From Niastella sp. OAS944 (GTDB lineage: Bacteria > Bacteroidota > Bacteroidia > Chitinophagales > Chitinophagaceae): a stretch of 64,000 bases of DNA. The translations under genes and the position numbers were made by a program. Numbering within the stretch: the stretch's first letter is position 1; every line of letters begins with the position of its first letter. Below are positions 26,395-36,168 of the stretch, in pieces. The stretch is taken from assembly GCA_024809215.1 (NCBI GenBank), contig JANUBW010000014.1, positions 20,337-84,336 of the forward strand, read 5' to 3'. The notes beneath the pieces were generated by a model, which saw only the letters and a list, made by a program, of their open reading frames with translations, was not told the origin of the DNA and searched no databases.

Positions 26395-29151
26395 ATGAAG
26401 GATTTTTCGTATATCACCAATTCCCACCCGGCCTTTATTGAAAACCTGTATCAGGATTTCTTACAAGACCCGAACAGCGTTGATCCCGACCTTAAAAAAT
26501 TTTTTGAAGGATTTGACTTTGCCGTGGGACAAGGCAAAAATGGGACAAACGGAACCGCAGTAGCTACCGAAACAACCGGCGCCTCCGCCGATAGTATCGA
26601 CTGGAAAAAAGAAGTAGGCGCCTACCGCCTTATTCTGGGCTACCGCAATAAGGGCCATTTGATCGCGAAAACAAACCCCATCCGCCAGCGTAAAGACCGT
26701 GGTGCCAACCTGGACCTGGGCTTTTATGGTTTTACTGAGGCTGACCTCGACAAAACCGTTCATGCCGGCAATATGATTGGGCTGGGTACCACTACCCTGC
26801 GCAAGATCCTTGAGCACCTGCAAAAAACTTATGCATCGCATGTAGGTATCGAGTTCAAGTACATCAGCGATCAAAAGAAGGTTGACTGGCTTACCAACGA
26901 AATGGAGCGCAACTTCACCAAATCGCTGGCCATCAACAAGAAAAAACGCATTCTGGAAAAACTTAACCAGGGTGTTATCTTCGAAAAATTCCTCCACACC
27001 AAATATATTGGTCAAAAACGTTTCTCGCTTGAAGGTGGCGAAACCACTATAGCCGCTCTTGACGAGATCATTACCACCGCCGCCAATAACGACGTGCAGG
27101 AAGTAGTGATCGGTATGGCTCACCGCGGCCGCCTGAACGTATTGGCCAACATCATGGGCAAAACCTATGAGCAGATCTTCACTGAGTTTGAAGGAACCGC
27201 AACACCCGACCAAACCATGGGTAGCGGCGACGTTAAATACCACAAAGGCTATGGCAGTGAAGTGCAAACAGCCGATGGAAAGACCATTCACCTGAAACTG
27301 TTGCCCAACCCTTCGCACCTCGAAGCGGTTGACCCGGTTGTGGTTGGTTTTGCCCGCGCTAAAGCCGATGTACTGTACAATAGCGATTTCGACAAAATAT
27401 TACCCATCCTCATCCATGGCGACGCTTCAGTAGCAGGCCAGGGTGTGGTATACGAAGTACTGCAAATGAGCGACCTCGACGGTTACTATACCGGCGGTAC
27501 CATTCACTTCGTGATCAACAACCAAATTGGATTCACTACCGATTTTGAAGACGCCCGCAGCTCTGACTACTGTACTTCACTCGCAGCTATGATACAGGCG
27601 CCTGTACTGCACGTAAATGGCGACGATGCCGAAGCAGTAGTTAAATGTGTTGAAATAGCTACCCGCTACCGTCAGGAGTTCAACTCAGATGTGTTCATTG
27701 ACATGGTTTGTTACCGTAAACACGGTCACAATGAAGGCGATGATCCAAAATTCACCCAGCCTCACCTGTATGCACTGATCGAAAAACACGCCAACCCGCG
27801 TGAAGTGTATACCAACTACCTGTTGGAGCATGGTGAATCTGACGCCAAAGACCTGGCAAAAGAAATGGAGAAGAAATTCTGGGGCGACCTTCAGGAACGC
27901 CTCGATGAAATAAAGCAGAAACCACTGCCTTACCATTATCAACAGCCGGAAATTGCGTGGAAGAACCTGCGTCAGTCTACCGACGAAGACTTCGACAAAT
28001 CACCTGTTACCGCTGTAAGCGAAGGCGATTTCAAAAAGGTGTTCGACGCCCTGATGAAATGGCCTGCCGACTTCAAGCCATTGAAAAAGGTAGAAAAGAT
28101 CATCAACGATAAAGTAAAATTATATAAGGACGAGAATAAGATCGACTGGGCAACCGGAGAACTGCTGGCCTACGGCAGCCTGTTGCTTGAAGGAAAAGAT
28201 GTACGCATGAGCGGACAGGACGTTCGCCGTGGTACCTTCTCGCACCGCCATGCTGTTTTACGCGATGAGAACAACGACAAAGCATACAGCAGGTTAAGCG
28301 CCATCCCCGACGCAAAAGGTTTGTTCAGAATATACAATTCACTGTTAAGTGAATATGGTGTACTGGGCTTTGAATATGGTTATGCAATGGCCAACCCCGA
28401 CGCCCTGGTATTATGGGAGGCCCAGTTTGGCGACTTCTGTAACGGAGCCCAAACCATGATAGACCAGTTCATTTCGGCCGGCGAACAAAAATGGCAACGC
28501 ATGAACGGCGTAACCATGTTGTTACCGCACGGTTATGAAGGACAAGGTCCTGAGCATAGCAGCGCCCGTATGGAACGCTTCTTACAAATGTGCGCCGAAA
28601 ACAATATGGTGATCACCAACATCACTACGGCCGCCAACTTCTTCCACGCACTGCGCCGTCAGCTGGCATGGCCTTTCCGCAAGCCGCTGATCAACTTTGC
28701 ACCAAAAGCCAACCTGCGCCACATTGGAACTTATTCACCGGCACAGGAATTCATTAACGGCGGCTTTAAGGAAGTGATCGATGATACGTATGCAGATGAT
28801 GCAAGCCGCGTAAGAAAAGTTTTATTCTGTAGCGGTAAAGTATACTTCGACCTCGCAGAACGCCAGCAAAAAGAGAACAAGAAAGATACCGCCATTGTAA
28901 GGCTTGAACAGTTATATCCTTTACCTGTTAAACAACTGGAAGCTTTGTATGCCAAATACAATAAAGCAACCTGGTTCTGGGTACAGGAAGAGCCGCTGAA
29001 CATGGGTGCCGCTTCTTTCTTACAAATGAACCTGAAGAGCATTAACTATGGTGTTATCAGCCGCCAGCCAAGCGCTGCTACCGCCACCGGTTATGCTAAA
29101 GTACATACACAGGAACAAGCTGAGATCATCGATACTGCCTTTTCAATATAA
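26395..29151 (+). CDS. sucA: 2-oxoglutarate dehydrogenase E1 component
   Basis: 918 residues, normal length. ThDP-dependent decarboxylase of the TCA-cycle complex. The N-terminus (YITNSHPAFIENLYQDFLQD) is typical; other motifs are VIGMAHRGRLNVLANIMGK, LIHGDASVAGQGVVYE with GDAS of the ThDP site, VINNQIGFTTDF, DMVCYRKHGHNEGDDP, and LLPHGYEGQGPEHSSARMER. sucB follows after 57 bases. The E3 gene is not in the window. Confidence 0.97.
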   Translation: MKDFSYITNSHPAFIENLYQDFLQDPNSVDPDLKKFFEGFDFAVGQGKNGTNGTAVATETTGASADSIDWKKEVGAYRLILGYRNKGHLIAKTNPIRQRKDRGANLDLGFYGFTEADLDKTVHAGNMIGLGTTTLRKILEHLQKTYASHVGIEFKYISDQKKVDWLTNEMERNFTKSLAINKKKRILEKLNQGVIFEKFLHTKYIGQKRFSLEGGETTIAALDEIITTAANNDVQEVVIGMAHRGRLNVLANIMGKTYEQIFTEFEGTATPDQTMGSGDVKYHKGYGSEVQTADGKTIHLKLLPNPSHLEAVDPVVVGFARAKADVLYNSDFDKILPILIHGDASVAGQGVVYEVLQMSDLDGYYTGGTIHFVINNQIGFTTDFEDARSSDYCTSLAAMIQAPVLHVNGDDAEAVVKCVEIATRYRQEFNSDVFIDMVCYRKHGHNEGDDPKFTQPHLYALIEKHANPREVYTNYLLEHGESDAKDLAKEMEKKFWGDLQERLDEIKQKPLPYHYQQPEIAWKNLRQSTDEDFDKSPVTAVSEGDFKKVFDALMKWPADFKPLKKVEKIINDKVKLYKDENKIDWATGELLAYGSLLLEGKDVRMSGQDVRRGTFSHRHAVLRDENNDKAYSRLSAIPDAKGLFRIYNSLLSEYGVLGFEYGYAMANPDALVLWEAQFGDFCNGAQTMIDQFISAGEQKWQRMNGVTMLLPHGYEGQGPEHSSARMERFLQMCAENNMVITNITTAANFFHALRRQLAWPFRKPLINFAPKANLRHIGTYSPAQEFINGGFKEVIDDTYADDASRVRKVLFCSGKVYFDLAERQQKENKKDTAIVRLEQLYPLPVKQLEALYAKYNKATWFWVQEEPLNMGAASFLQMNLKSINYGVISRQPSAATATGYAKVHTQEQAEIIDTAFSI

Positions 29152-29208
29152 GGCCAACAAACTAACGACGACTGCCAGACTTAACACGTTAAACAAGAAA
29201 CGTTTTTT

Positions 29209-30450
29209 ATGATAGATATAAAAGTTCCAACAGTTGGAGAATCCATTAGCGAGGTTACTTTATTAAAATGGGTAAAGAACAGCGGAGATTATGTGGAACG
29301 TGATGAAGTGATAGCTGAGCTGGAAAGCGAAAAAGCCACTTTTGAAGTAAATGCCGAACAGGCAGGCGTGCTGAAACAATCGGCCCAGGAGGGTGACACC
29401 CTTAAGATCGGCGATATTCTGGCATCTATTGATGAAACAGCCGCCAAACCAGAAAAAGCAGCAGGCTCCAACGGAACGCCGGCGAAAGAAGAGAAAGCGG
29501 AACCTAAAAAAGAAACAGCCGCTGCTCAAACATCGCAAGCTCCGGTAACAGCAGTATCGAACGATATTAAAGCTACACCGGTTGCAGCAGCGATCATTGC
29601 CGACAAAAAAGTAGACCCCAAATCGGTTACCCCCAGCGGTGTTAACAGCAAGATCGTGAAAAGCGATGTGCTGGCAGCATTATCGAACCCTGGCAAAGTA
29701 ACTGGCGGCAAACCACTGTTCAGCCGTGAGGAAAGAAGAGAGAAAATGAGCCAGCTGCGCAAAACCATCAGCCGCCGCCTGGTAGAAGCTAAGAATACCA
29801 CTGCCATGCTCACTACCTTTAACGAGGTTGATATGAGCCGCATCATGGACATTCGCAAACTGCATAAAGACAAGTTCAAAGAAAGCCATGGTGTAAACCT
29901 CGGTTTCATGAGCTTTTTTGCAAAAGCCTGTGCCATTGCTTTACAGGAATGGCCGGCAGTAAACGCCTACATCGATGGCGACCAACTGGTTTATCATGAC
30001 TATGCCGATATTTCTGTTGCCGTTTCTACACCACGTGGTTTAACCGTACCGGTGATTCGCAACGTAGAAAGCCTGAGCATGGCCGATATTGAAAAAAAAG
30101 TGATTGAGCTGGCTGGCAAAGCAAGAGACAACAAATTATCAATGGATGAGCTCACCGGCGGAACCTTTACCATTACCAATGGTGGTGTGTTTGGTTCATT
30201 GATGAGCACACCTATCATCAACCTGCCACAAAGCGCCATCCTGGGCATGCACAAAATTCAGGAGCGCCCCATGGCTATCAACGGACAGGTAGTTATTAAA
30301 CCCATGATGTACCTGGCTTTAAGCTACGACCACCGCATTATCGACGGTCGCGAGTCTGTAAGCTTCCTGGTAAGGGTGAAAGACCTGCTTGAAAATCCTG
30401 AATTGTTACTGTTCGGAAAAGATCCGGTGAAAGCGTTGTTGGAATTGTAA
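29209..30450 (+). CDS. sucB: Dihydrolipoyllysine succinyltransferase (E2 of OGDH)
   Basis: 413 residues. Lipoyl domain at residues 1-75 with the lipoylated lysine in [10 protein letters not shown], an Ala/Lys-rich linker, a peripheral subunit-binding domain at about 125-165, and the catalytic domain with [16 protein letters not shown] near the C-terminus. The lipoyl site has ESEKA where many homologues have ETDKA. Encoded directly after sucA, so E1 and E2 are co-expressed. Confidence 0.97.
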   Translation: MIDIKVPTVGESISEVTLLKWVKNSGDYVERDEVIAELESEKATFEVNAEQAGVLKQSAQEGDTLKIGDILASIDETAAKPEKAAGSNGTPAKEEKAEPKKETAAAQTSQAPVTAVSNDIKATPVAAAIIADKKVDPKSVTPSGVNSKIVKSDVLAALSNPGKVTGGKPLFSREERREKMSQLRKTISRRLVEAKNTTAMLTTFNEVDMSRIMDIRKLHKDKFKESHGVNLGFMSFFAKACAIALQEWPAVNAYIDGDQLVYHDYADISVAVSTPRGLTVPVIRNVESLSMADIEKKVIELAGKARDNKLSMDELTGGTFTITNGGVFGSLMSTPIINLPQSAILGMHKIQERPMAINGQVVIKPMMYLALSYDHRIIDGRESVSFLVRVKDLLENPELLLFGKDPVKALLEL

Positions 30451-30473
30451 TAATGAAACTGTAGTTATATAAG

Positions 30474-30506
30474 AAGCCTTCGTGAATAACGGAGGCTTTT
30501 TCTTTT
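30474..30506 (+). terminator. Terminator of sucAB
   Basis: 10-bp stem 30474-30483 with 30489-30498 (one wobble), loop GAATA, then a T-rich tail to 30506. Confidence 0.88.
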
Positions 30507-30723
30507 CGTAAAACGGCAGACGTGAAACGTGAAATTGGCTCGCGATAGTTCAGTATAATATGTAATCTGATGCCACCTGAAATTACTACTGAATGCCCAT
30601 TTAGAGTATCTACAATTAATTATGAGGCCGAATGTTAGGCTTTCACGTTTGCCGTTTCACGTTTTACGCCGATTGCCATTCTGTATTCATCATCACATTA
30701 TCACATTAGCAAATTATCACATT
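30507..30723. repeat. Inverted CGTGAAA-family arrays plus an 8-bp array
   Basis: 30507-30534 reads CGTAAAA, CGGCAGA, CGTGAAA, CGTGAAA, then CTCGCGA at 30539-30545. 30641-30668, reverse-complemented, reads CGTAAAA, CGTGAAA, CGGCAAA, CGTGAAA. 30692-30723 is a 32-bp array ATCACATT, ATCACATT, AGCAAATT, ATCACATT ending two bases before the response-regulator stop codon. The left array starts directly at the end of the sucAB terminator. Confidence 0.88.
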
Positions 30724-30725
30724 AA

Positions 30726-31358
30726 CTAAACTATCCGCTCACTCAGCGCCTTGGCAATAGCTTCCTTGCCACAATTCACATGCAGTTTTTGATATATATT
30801 CTTCAGGTGTGAACGTACAGTATCGAATGCGAGGTTCATTTCAGCTGCAATGATCTTGATGCTATAGCCCTTTATAAGCCATTGCAACACTTCTATTTCG
30901 CGGGGAGATAAATTATACTTATTAGATGTTTCTTTTACCTGGAACGTATTTAACACCTTGCGGGCAATTACCGGGCTCATGGGCGCCCCACCCTCCAGCA
31001 CCTCCTGTATAGCATCGAACAATTTTGCCGGCGGTGTTTTCTTCAACAGGTACCCATTGGCGCCGGCGCATAAACATTCAAATAATTTTTCATCATCTTC
31101 AAATACGGTGTACATGATCACCGAGGTTTGCGGGCGCGCCTCCTTTATCCATCGCACCCCTTTTATGCCATTATCACCAGGCATATCAATATCCATCAGC
31201 ACCACATCGGGTGTATACACCCTGGCAATATTGGCCGCATCGGAACACTGGTTGTAATCGCCCACCACATCGTACCCGTTCATTTTGAGCAGATAGGCCA
31301 GCGACTCACGCAAACGGTCGTTATCTTCAAATAAAACGATCTTAGGTGCCATATACAA
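30726..31358 (-). CDS. LuxR/NarL-type response regulator
   Basis: 210 residues. Receiver domain with the phospho-accepting Asp in PDVVLMDIDMPGDNG near residue 57 and the conserved Lys in YLLKKTPPAKLF; C-terminal LuxR helix-turn-helix NLSPREIEVLQWLIKGYSIK to about residue 205. Lies 45 bases after the sensor kinase gene on the same strand, its probable partner. Confidence 0.93.
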   Translation of the reverse strand: MYMAPKIVLFEDNDRLRESLAYLLKMNGYDVVGDYNQCSDAANIARVYTPDVVLMDIDMPGDNGIKGVRWIKEARPQTSVIMYTVFEDDEKLFECLCAGANGYLLKKTPPAKLFDAIQEVLEGGAPMSPVIARKVLNTFQVKETSNKYNLSPREIEVLQWLIKGYSIKIIAAEMNLAFDTVRSHLKNIYQKLHVNCGKEAIAKALSERIV

Positions 31359-31403
31359 ATGTACTTAGGTTGTATGATTAAATTATATAGCTCATTTGGG
31401 GTA

Positions 31404-34400
31404 TCAAGACAGTGGGAAATTGACCTTAGTCACCGTTCCCTGCCCCTGCACCGAATCAACAACGATCTTCCCGTTCCATTTTTCAATGCGGTTATGAATA
31501 TTCTTGATGCCATTACGATGCGTTGATGTAGTGGTATCGAATCCCTTTCCATCGTCGCGAATGATCATATGTAAATGCCCTTTTTCGATCCACACCTTTA
31601 TTTCAACATGTTTTGCATGCGCATGTTTGTAAATATTATTAATGGTTTCTTTAAAGATCAAAAAACAATCGCGCCGCTGTTCCATATTGAGCTTATACTT
31701 CTCAAACTGCTCATCCAACTGCAGCGTATAGGTAATATTTGCCGCATCAAATACTTCAGCAGCATACCGGCGCATGCGCGCTACAGTTTGCTCCAGGGTG
31801 TCGTTCTTGGTATTGATGCTCCATACAATATCATCCAACGCCTGGCTCGAATTATGGACTTCCTCTGCAATGCGATCGAGAAAAGTCCCGGCTTCTTCCT
31901 TCTGCAGGTTCTTTTTACTTAATTCAGAAAGGATACTGATGTTGGTAAGGGTGGTACCAATATCGTCGTGCAAATCGGTAGCAATACGGTTGCGCACCTT
32001 TTGCAAATGCAATAACTCGTTTATACGGTAGCGGTAAATAGCATACAACACCCCAACCAACACCAGTATGCACAATGCAATGAACCAGGCCGTTCGCCAG
32101 TAAGGCGGATCTATGATGATGACAAGTTCGGTAACCGCACTATTATCTGGCAAATGCAGGGCAGCTTTTACTTTAAACACATAACGGCCCGGCGGCAGGT
32201 TGGTATAAGCTACGTAGTTTCTATTTCCAGCATCTATCCACCTGGTATCATACCCCGAAAGTTTGTAATAATAATTGAACCGCCGGGGCGATACAAAATC
32301 AAGTGCCGAAAAATTAAAAGAAACTGAGTTTTGCCTGTACGGCAAATGCAATATCTTTTTATAAGCCATACCTGTATCACTATCCAGCGGCTGATTATTC
32401 ACCATGGCCTGGGTTATTACCACATGGGCCGGTCGGTTGGCCAGCGCTACCTGTTTAGGATGAAAGATCGTAAGCCCGTTGATGCCACCAAACAACAATG
32501 TACCATCGGCGGACCTATGATAAGCACCGGTATTGAACTCATTACTTTGTAAACCATCTTCAACCAAAAAGACCGTGAAGTTAGAACGGTTTATCGTCTT
32601 TAGATCAACAGGCGGATCAAAACGGCAAATACCTTTATTTGTACTCAACCATAAATGATCTTCTTCACCGGGCAAAATACCATACACCGTGTTATTGGGC
32701 AACCCCTGCAAATCATTTATGGCATTCGTTTCACCAGTGTTCACATTGTACGCTACCATTCCCCGCCCCAGCGTACCTATCCACAATAAAGGATAACGAA
32801 ACCACACGCATTTGAAAATAGTTTCAAGGGCAATCAAACTATCAACGGTTGCATTCGGCTGCACAAACAAATTACCTGTGCGGGTATTCAGGAACTGAAT
32901 GCCCCTTTTTTCGTACCCAATACAAAGCGTTGAATCGTTGACCTGCGAAAGCGAGCGTACATTATTCTCAAGCGTACGATTATCACCTTCATCATTGGTA
33001 TTATAATTCTTTACCAGTCCTTTTTGTTTATCAATCAAACACAAACCACTGCTACGGGTACCAGCCCATACCTGGTTGTTTTGCGCCGGCAACATACACC
33101 AAATGGTGTGATCAGGAATATGGTGGGCATTGGCTCCATCGGGATAAAAGCGCGTCTTTACCTTTTTTGAAACTGCATCAACCACAAGCAAACCATTGCC
33201 CTGGGTACCAACCCAAATATCGTCCTGCGCATCGGTGTACAACGATACTACCCGGTCATAGTTACCCGCAGCTTTGGGCGCCGGTGGATAATGATAGGTG
33301 TTAAATGTATTGCTTCGCCTGTTGGCAAAAGTGAGCCCCATGCTGCTGGTGCCTATCCAAACACCACCCTGCCGGTCGGTGGTAATGGCCCTTACCTGTT
33401 CTATAGAAACTTTATCGGGCACATTGTTACTTGTAAACAGGGCGAAATTATTCAGGCGTTTATCGTAATGACTTACCCCACCGCCATCAGTGCCTATCCA
33501 AATGCCACCCTGTTTGTCTTCCTTTATTGATAACACATCGTTATAACTGATGGCAAATGGATCTTCCTTATTATTCACATAATGATTGACGGTGGCTTTG
33601 GCATCATCGATCACATACAAACCATTGCCGTAAGTGCCCACCCAAATTCGACCGGCCCCATCGGCTTTTACGGTTTCAATTACCAGGTTGGCAGGCAAAC
33701 TGTTTTGGCCACCATAACCAGTGAAAGCAACAAACTGTGTGTCTCTTTTTACATACAACCCATTTCCATAAGTACCCATCCACATCTTATGATCATTGCC
33801 CTCATCAATTGCGCTACACGAAGCACCAAAATTTATGGTTTCTGAAGTTTCGAAATACGGCAGCTGCTTTCTGTAAATAACAACATACTTACGATCGGAT
33901 AAGATCCAGAACTTTTGCCGGCTGTCTTTGAAAATGCAATGAACAGGGCCTGTTTCGTAATGTTTTATCAGTTTATTAGCTGTAAGATCAAATAAATAAA
34001 GACCGTTTCTTTCTGTACCTACCCAAAGCATATTCGAAGGATCGTGGTACAAACAACTAACCGGTGGTAACACCATTGTATCTATTATACGAACAGATGT
34101 AAACGTATCGGTATACAGGTTAAGCTTCTGCAACCGCCCGCCACTGGTTATGAGCCATAGGGAATTATTCAGTCCGTTCACGATCTTTCCCAACCGGCTG
34201 CCGGTTGTGGTGGTAATATCGTCGAAGTTCTTTTTGAAGATCACCAGTTCGCGCCCATCGTAGCGGTTAAGGCCGTCCTGTGTTGCCAGCCATAAAAAAC
34301 CGGCCTCATCGGTGGCTATATCTACTACACTGCTTTGCGAAAGGCCTTCATTGATACTTAGGTTGCGGAAGGAAAATGGCACAGACTGGCCCTGTGCAAT

Positions 34401-34445
34401 CGAATGCGTTAAAAGCACATATGATATCAGTAACCATTTGCGCAT
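31404..34445 (-). CDS. Two-component sensor kinase with Reg_prop beta-propeller sensor
   Basis: 1013 residues. Signal peptide (1-19), then many propeller blades with the Reg_prop signature (xGxxWVGTxxNGLYxxD, for example WVGTYGNGLYVIDD), a Y_Y_Y domain (RFNYYYKLSGYDTRWIDAGN), one transmembrane helix (TAWFIALCILVLVGVLYAIY), a HisKA_3 dimerisation domain with the phospho-His in IATDLHDDIGTTLTN, and a HATPase domain with DDGKGFD. This is the non-hybrid cousin of the Bacteroides polysaccharide-sensing kinases. The periplasmic propeller likely binds a sugar or other nutrient; the ligand is unknown. Paired with the regulator downstream. Confidence 0.93.
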   Translation of the reverse strand: MRKWLLISYVLLTHSIAQGQSVPFSFRNLSINEGLSQSSVVDIATDEAGFLWLATQDGLNRYDGRELVIFKKNFDDITTTTGSRLGKIVNGLNNSLWLITSGGRLQKLNLYTDTFTSVRIIDTMVLPPVSCLYHDPSNMLWVGTERNGLYLFDLTANKLIKHYETGPVHCIFKDSRQKFWILSDRKYVVIYRKQLPYFETSETINFGASCSAIDEGNDHKMWMGTYGNGLYVKRDTQFVAFTGYGGQNSLPANLVIETVKADGAGRIWVGTYGNGLYVIDDAKATVNHYVNNKEDPFAISYNDVLSIKEDKQGGIWIGTDGGGVSHYDKRLNNFALFTSNNVPDKVSIEQVRAITTDRQGGVWIGTSSMGLTFANRRSNTFNTYHYPPAPKAAGNYDRVVSLYTDAQDDIWVGTQGNGLLVVDAVSKKVKTRFYPDGANAHHIPDHTIWCMLPAQNNQVWAGTRSSGLCLIDKQKGLVKNYNTNDEGDNRTLENNVRSLSQVNDSTLCIGYEKRGIQFLNTRTGNLFVQPNATVDSLIALETIFKCVWFRYPLLWIGTLGRGMVAYNVNTGETNAINDLQGLPNNTVYGILPGEEDHLWLSTNKGICRFDPPVDLKTINRSNFTVFLVEDGLQSNEFNTGAYHRSADGTLLFGGINGLTIFHPKQVALANRPAHVVITQAMVNNQPLDSDTGMAYKKILHLPYRQNSVSFNFSALDFVSPRRFNYYYKLSGYDTRWIDAGNRNYVAYTNLPPGRYVFKVKAALHLPDNSAVTELVIIIDPPYWRTAWFIALCILVLVGVLYAIYRYRINELLHLQKVRNRIATDLHDDIGTTLTNISILSELSKKNLQKEEAGTFLDRIAEEVHNSSQALDDIVWSINTKNDTLEQTVARMRRYAAEVFDAANITYTLQLDEQFEKYKLNMEQRRDCFLIFKETINNIYKHAHAKHVEIKVWIEKGHLHMIIRDDGKGFDTTTSTHRNGIKNIHNRIEKWNGKIVVDSVQGQGTVTKVNFPLS

Positions 34446-34638
34446 GCCGAAAAAAGCGGTGTTAAGCTATTAAGTTATTATTTTTTTGGGAAATGGAACT
34501 AAAGCCGGTCTTTAACACTTACAATAAGCTTTTTTACTTTAAATGTTATAAAAACACATATTTCCTGGGGGAATATGTAAAAAATTTCCGTTATTTATCC
34601 GAAATGCACAATCGCATTCCCCTAAATTGATTGAAAAT

Positions 34639-36048
34639 ATGCGTACCCAATGCCTTCTGCTCCTTGCCGGCATGCAGCTATTATTGCTTTCCGGAATAGC
34701 CCAAACAAATACAGTTATAAAAGGAACAGTACTTCACCCCGTAAATGATTTCATCATCGTTTCAGTAGATGGTTTGCTCCAAAACAACACAGATTCAGTG
34801 CTTGTGAGCGATCAGGGCTTCTTCAAACAGGAGATTACCATAGGAACAGGCAACTACGTAACAATTACATTTGCAAGCCAGGAATTGCGTTTTCCTGCGG
34901 CCCCCGGCGATACCATAGAGCTTACGCTCGACGAATCGCTTTTGACGTACAACCTCACATCGAACAATGCGCAACGAAAAAGAGAAATAACAGCGGTGAT
35001 AGACAATTCGGCCCTGTTCGAAGGGCGGCTCGAGGAAATTAATGCTGCCGCCGAAAAAGGTTCAGACAGTTTACTGAATGTAATTTACAATCAGCAGTTA
35101 AAAGACTTTCTGCATCGAATTCAACAGCCCTCGCCGTATATTAAAGAAACAATACAGGAAATATACTACAGGCATCTTACGTATTGGCTTGGTTATAACC
35201 CGGTGTGCGCACTAAAACCCAATGAAAAAATAATTGGTAAAGAACTCTATACCAAATTCGCGTCCCTTATTCCTTCAGAACAGGAATATCTTACCCTCAA
35301 CGAACCGTTGTTTTATGCATCGAACCACTACCGCACATTTCTGCTGAATTTTAAGAATAAAGAGCCGCGCTTTACAAAAAATATAAAATCAGACAGTACC
35401 CGCCCGGTTAATCATCAGGCACGTTACCAAACGATCATTGGCGAAGTTCAAATTCCACAGATCAGGGACTGGCTGATCATGAACTACATTAAGGATATTT
35501 ACCGCGAAGGGGCCTTTGATGATGCACTCCGGTTATCTGACGAATACAAACCGCTTTGCCGTGATGCCGCCATTAAGGAAAAGATAAAAAGAATGGACCT
35601 GTCATTCGCCAAACTAAAGAACGGCAACCAGGCTCCTGATTTTACCCTGGAAGATATGAGCGGCAACAAAATTTCCCTTTCCGACTTTAAAGGCAAATGG
35701 GTTTATCTCGACTTTTGGGCAGTAACCAGCGGCGCCTGTATTATTGATTTTATGAAGTATAGTGCAGCCATCAACGAAAAGTATAAAGACAAAAACATCG
35801 TTTTCCTGAACATCTGTTTTGAAGAAGATGCCAATAAATGGCGAAAAAAGGTGGACGAGCTACAGATCGGCGGTGTTAATGTAATAGCAAAGGGATGGAC
35901 CAACCTTCCCATCTGCAAAGACTATCAGGCAGATGAATTGCCCCGCACATTTTTGATAGACAAAGCAGGGAACATAAATAATAATCAACTCCCGCCCGCG
36001 GCCATAGCCGAGTATGATGCGGCCGTAATAAACGAATGGCTACAATAA
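34639..36048 (+). CDS. TlpA-like thioredoxin-fold protein lacking the CxxC pair
   Basis: 469 residues from the ATG at 34639 (a TTG 12 bases upstream is in frame). Signal peptide 1-22, a DUF4369-like beta domain (about 25-110), a helical middle, and a C-terminal AhpC/TSA-TlpA domain (GNQAPDFTLEDMSGNKISLS at about 330-349). The active-site segment reads WAVTSGACI where redox homologues have WAxWCxxC: only one cysteine remains. cis-Pro region DELPRTFLIDKAG is present. Probably not a standard thiol oxidoreductase. Divergent from the sensor kinase. Confidence 0.88.
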   Translation: MRTQCLLLLAGMQLLLLSGIAQTNTVIKGTVLHPVNDFIIVSVDGLLQNNTDSVLVSDQGFFKQEITIGTGNYVTITFASQELRFPAAPGDTIELTLDESLLTYNLTSNNAQRKREITAVIDNSALFEGRLEEINAAAEKGSDSLLNVIYNQQLKDFLHRIQQPSPYIKETIQEIYYRHLTYWLGYNPVCALKPNEKIIGKELYTKFASLIPSEQEYLTLNEPLFYASNHYRTFLLNFKNKEPRFTKNIKSDSTRPVNHQARYQTIIGEVQIPQIRDWLIMNYIKDIYREGAFDDALRLSDEYKPLCRDAAIKEKIKRMDLSFAKLKNGNQAPDFTLEDMSGNKISLSDFKGKWVYLDFWAVTSGACIIDFMKYSAAINEKYKDKNIVFLNICFEEDANKWRKKVDELQIGGVNVIAKGWTNLPICKDYQADELPRTFLIDKAGNINNNQLPPAAIAEYDAAVINEWLQ

Positions 36049-36112
36049 ATACGATTTGGGTCCCGATACTACCGGGGCCCTTTTTATTAAGATCGAGGAT
36101 CATTCTCATATC

Positions 36113-36151
36113 AGCTATTTGCATGTCAGCACATCAGCACATTAGCACATT
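36113..36151. repeat. 8-bp word array upstream of the rsmB-like gene
   Basis: AGCACATC, AGCACATT, AGCACATT at 36128-36151, preceded by two degenerate words. Ends 17 bases before the start codon. Confidence 0.7.
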
Positions 36152-36168
36152 GTGTTATCTTGCACCCT

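Noticed and set aside
26461-27318. 285-codon minus-strand frame inside sucA
   Set aside because: Lies wholly opposite a clearly conserved enzyme gene and has no motif of its own.
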